64,000 nt of DNA from Cytospora piceicola (lineage: Eukaryota; Ascomycota; Sordariomycetes; Diaporthales; Cytosporaceae), in assembly GCA_023375675.1 (NCBI GenBank), contig JALQBC010000045.1:124001-188000 (forward strand), given 5' to 3'. The notes under the pieces were generated by a model. The model saw only the letters and a program-made list of their open reading frames with translations, ran no database searches and was not told the origin of the DNA. Positions 61,401 through 64,000 of the stretch are shown here, one piece after another. Position numbers and translations under genes: made by a program. Each line of letters begins with the position of its first letter. Position 1 is the stretch's first letter.

Positions 61401-62835
61401 TTATTACTTTATTATTAAGCTAGGTTTAGTTTAATATAATTTAAACCTTTATATTATTTATAAAATAAATAGCTTTAAGTACTTTTTAAAAGGCTACTTA
61501 TTTTAATAAAATTATAATTAACTATTTTACTTAATAGTATATTACTTATAAGGCTTTAAGCTTATAAAACTTAATTACAAAATTTAAATAAAACTATCTG
61601 TATAATTATAAGCTATTTAAATATATAAGACGTTAAAAGTTATAGTATATCTTCTTTATTTATTATTTATTTAAACTTTAAGAATTTAAGGTATTATATA
61701 ACTACTTATAATCTTTTTAAACGTTAAAACCTTTTATAGTTCTACCTTTAACTTAAATATTAAAAGAAACGTTACTATAATAAAACTAAATATATTATTT
61801 AAAAGGAAATAAATATACTAAAAAAGATAAAAAATAAACCTTATACAAGTTAAGATATCTAATTACTTTATAAATAATAGCTATTTATAAAATATTATTA
61901 AAGTAATAAAACTTAATTTACTATTCTTATTATTAATAGTAAAATAGTTTTTTAAAGTAAAGGAATATTTATTTATAAAAACCTTTAAAATATATTAAAT
62001 ACTATATTTAATTATAATATAAAGTACTTTTATCTGATTTAAGCTTTTTAATATAAAAGTTAAAAGCGTTTTAAAATATATAAACGATAAATAAAACGCC
62101 TTTTAACATTTTAATTATAAAATATAAAATAGATAATAACTATATCTTTTAGTTTTAAAAGAATATATAAGTATTTAAGTAAAAGCTATTATATATTAGC
62201 TTTATTTAAACTATTTATAATTCTAAATTTTTAATTACTTTAAGTAAAATATAACTATTTTATTATTTAACTATAAATACTTTTAGCTTAAGATATATTA
62301 TATAGTATATTACTTTATAAAAAACTATAATGTATATAAAGAAAGGACTATTTAGTAATAGTTTTAATAAAGCTTTTTTAACGCTTTTTAATTTTTAAAT
62401 AGATATAAAGTAAGTTATTTATTAAGTATATAATATACTTACTTTAAAAGTACTTAGAAAACTTTAATTTCTTTATAGTTATTATAAATAACTTAAGTAG
62501 AGCTATTATATTTAAAACTATAACGATAATAAAAGCTAAAGCTTATATTAAAAGGAGTTTAAACTATTATTAATTATTTTATAGTTTCTTTAACGCTTTA
62601 GCTAATAACTATAGTTTTAATAAAGTAAAAGAAAATAAAAAACACTTTTATAATATTATTAATATTAAATACTAATTAAGTACTATATATTATATTAAAA
62701 CCGACAGTATTATTAAAAAAGTTAATTAAAAAGTCTTTAATTACTTATATAATTTTATTATATATATTAATAGATTAAAACTTACTTTTTATTTAAAGAG
62801 GTAGCTTATTATTAATAACCGGTGTACTATTATAA
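58467..62835 (+). mobile_element. Gypsy relic Z, different family
   Basis: A second Gypsy lineage on the plus strand, bounded by the G LTR on the left and element E copy C on the right. No LTRs are visible. Pol motifs are clear only at 61000-61500. The 5' 2.5 kb should contain gag/protease but is unreadable, and 61600-62800 would be RNase H and beyond. Confidence 0.65.
61060..61520 (+). pseudogene. Gypsy Z reverse transcriptase relic
   Basis: The plus strand reads AYINNILIYFNKTY at 61086-61127, where AYIDDILIYS is the family catalytic box. Further on, in a shifted or interrupted frame near 61320-61400, come IYSFLFFINFYW-FI-NYLRL and IIKLGLV. These match the connection motif SFLGF-NFYRRFI--YS followed by PL--L-K. 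The frame relation between the two parts needs alignment to settle. Confidence 0.7.
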
Positions 62836-62996
62836 CTAAGGAACGGCGGTAGAACTGCTTCTCCGAAAGGCTTTTTATTAAGAGGGATTAAAAACTTAAT
62901 ATCTAGATACGCCGCTTAAGTTGCTTTAAATCTGATAGAGTAACGCCTTTTAAACGTTACTTTATCGTCTCCTCTATAGCTTTAAACAACGAAATA

Positions 62997-63061
<65 letters not shown>

Positions 63062-63380
63062 GTTTTTACTTACTTACTTACGTTTTTACTTACTTACTTA
63101 TATATTTACTTACTTAATAAGTAATTTACATATTAGCTAATCTACTAGAAAACTTACTAAATACCTTACTTACTTACTTACTTACTTATTTACTTATTTA
63201 TCTATTTACTTATTAGCTAATTTACTTTTCAGATTTTATAGCTATTTTTTATACTTATTTACTTACTTACTTATTAGCTAACGTATTTATTAATAAACTT
63301 AATTACTAGCTTACTAGCTTATTTACTAACTAAGTAACTTATTTATTTACTTACTTACTTTAAATTTAATTAATTTTTAA

Positions 63381-63412
<32 letters not shown>

Positions 63413-64000
63413 TTAGCTACTTTAATAGTTAATTTACTAATTAACTTACTAGCTAACCTACTTACTTACTTACTAACTTAATTCGAATCTAAAGGCTTAT
63501 ATAAGCCTTTAGTAAAGAGGAAGGGAAGGAAAGGCTAAGGTTTAAGTTAAGAACTTTAAGAACTTACAGAATTAAAACTATTAGCTTTAATAGTAAGCCT
63601 ACCTTAAAGGCTACGGTTTAATTAAATATACTATTTTATATCCCTTTATTATAAAACTTAAGCGTGTATCTTAGTTTAAACCTAAGGTCTTCGGTAAAGA
63701 GCCTTATCGTAGGTCCGACCTTATTTAAGCCTTAAAGTAACTGTAAGTCTTCCGGCAGGTATTAAAAAGCCTTATAATCTCTAGTTCTCTTAGCCGTTCG
63801 ACGGCTAAAATCACTGCTTTTTACAGCTAATCAGATCCTCTAGACGGGTATTGTAGCGAATCAGTATAATTATAATTCAGAGCTAATCTGAATTAAAAAC
63901 AGGTAGTATAAATCTTAAAGGTATAATTTCTGTGTGCTCGCCCGCCTTGTAAAACAAACATTAACCTTCCTAACGTAAGGCATAGGTTTTGTTTAACTTA
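62836..64000 (-). mobile_element. Helitron-like element E, copy C, 3' module X, runs off the window
   Basis: On the minus strand the end is TTAG|T (CTAG with one C-to-T change), with a mutated hairpin at about 62845-62859. Module X extends to about 63980 (the TAACGTAAGG hairpin). The last 20 bp match neither copy A nor copy B. The cruciform inner stem is present but mutated (62934-62967). Tetranucleotide tracts (CTTA/TTAC) fill much of 63000-63480. The sequence beyond them keeps CA/TG at many places. The rest of the element lies outside. Confidence 0.65.
63000..63480 (+). repeat. CTTA/TTAC tetranucleotide tract in module X, copy C
   Basis: A perfect (CTTA)n run to about 63060, then blocks separated by GTTTTTA, TATATTTA and other interruptions. 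Counterpart of the GTAA tract in copy A. Confidence 0.85.

Noticed and set aside
63000..63480. TTAC/CTTA arrays as telomere repeats or as Starship TTAC target sites
   Set aside because: Fungal telomeres are TTAGGG; the arrays recur inside every copy of module X, and no DUF3435-type recombinase was recognised.
15236..64000. Mitochondrial origin because of extreme AT content
   Set aside because: AT bias is explained by loss of CpA/TpG with CpG retained, frames are nuclear retrotransposons, and no mitochondrial genes occur.

Overview
The window looks like a filamentous ascomycete (Pezizomycotina) chromosome with strong repeat-induced point mutation (RIP). Two blocks of ordinary base composition (about 1-5264 and 11310-15235) alternate with AT-rich blocks (5270-11161 and about 15236-64000) in which CpA and TpG are scarce and TpA is abundant. 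The AT-rich blocks consist of decayed transposons. Their reading frames carry TAA/TAG where CAA, CAG or TGG would be expected. Between about 15.1 kb and the end I find no ATG-initiated frame of 60 codons or more, so everything there is a relic. No intact gene is convincingly supported anywhere in the window.

Layout. 1-5264: ordinary composition, no recognisable gene. 5270-11304: a complete Ty1/Copia element on the minus strand with 143-bp LTRs and a 5-bp target duplication (GTTCC). 11310-15235: ordinary composition, again no recognisable gene. From 15.2 kb on, a continuous transposon graveyard. A fungal-type Copia family (here 'H', LTR about 197 bp) occurs at 16255-17400 plus 32271-33241, and again at 36758-49108 with internal tandem duplications. 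A chromodomain Gypsy family (here 'G', LTR 466 bp) sits inside the first H copy (17401-32270) and as a second copy ending at 58466. A 5'-truncated LINE with a readable RNase H domain (26484-27781) sits inside G. A Helitron-like family (here 'E', ends TC...CTAG between A and T) sits at the LINE junction (20929-26483), at 33242-36754, as a 3' stub at 49110-49175, and from 62836 off the right edge. Another Gypsy relic fills 58467-62835.

Smaller elements: a non-autonomous LTR element of 1.6 kb with a CTTAC target duplication (49759-51382), a solo LTR of the same family (46402-46584), a solo H LTR (51481-51676), and a 416-bp hAT-like MITE with an 8-bp duplication (56309-56724) that has escaped RIP, together with a RIP-mutated relative near 52132-52450.

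The best result is the reconstructed order of insertion: Copia H interrupted by Gypsy G (GATAT duplication), G interrupted by the LINE (15-bp duplication), and the LINE edge carrying the Helitron-like element, with empty sites available inside the same window. The most novel candidate is element E. It combines a Helitron-like terminus with a microsatellite/cruciform module of about 1.15-1.19 kb and an unidentified gene whose frame appears to run against the element's own polarity.
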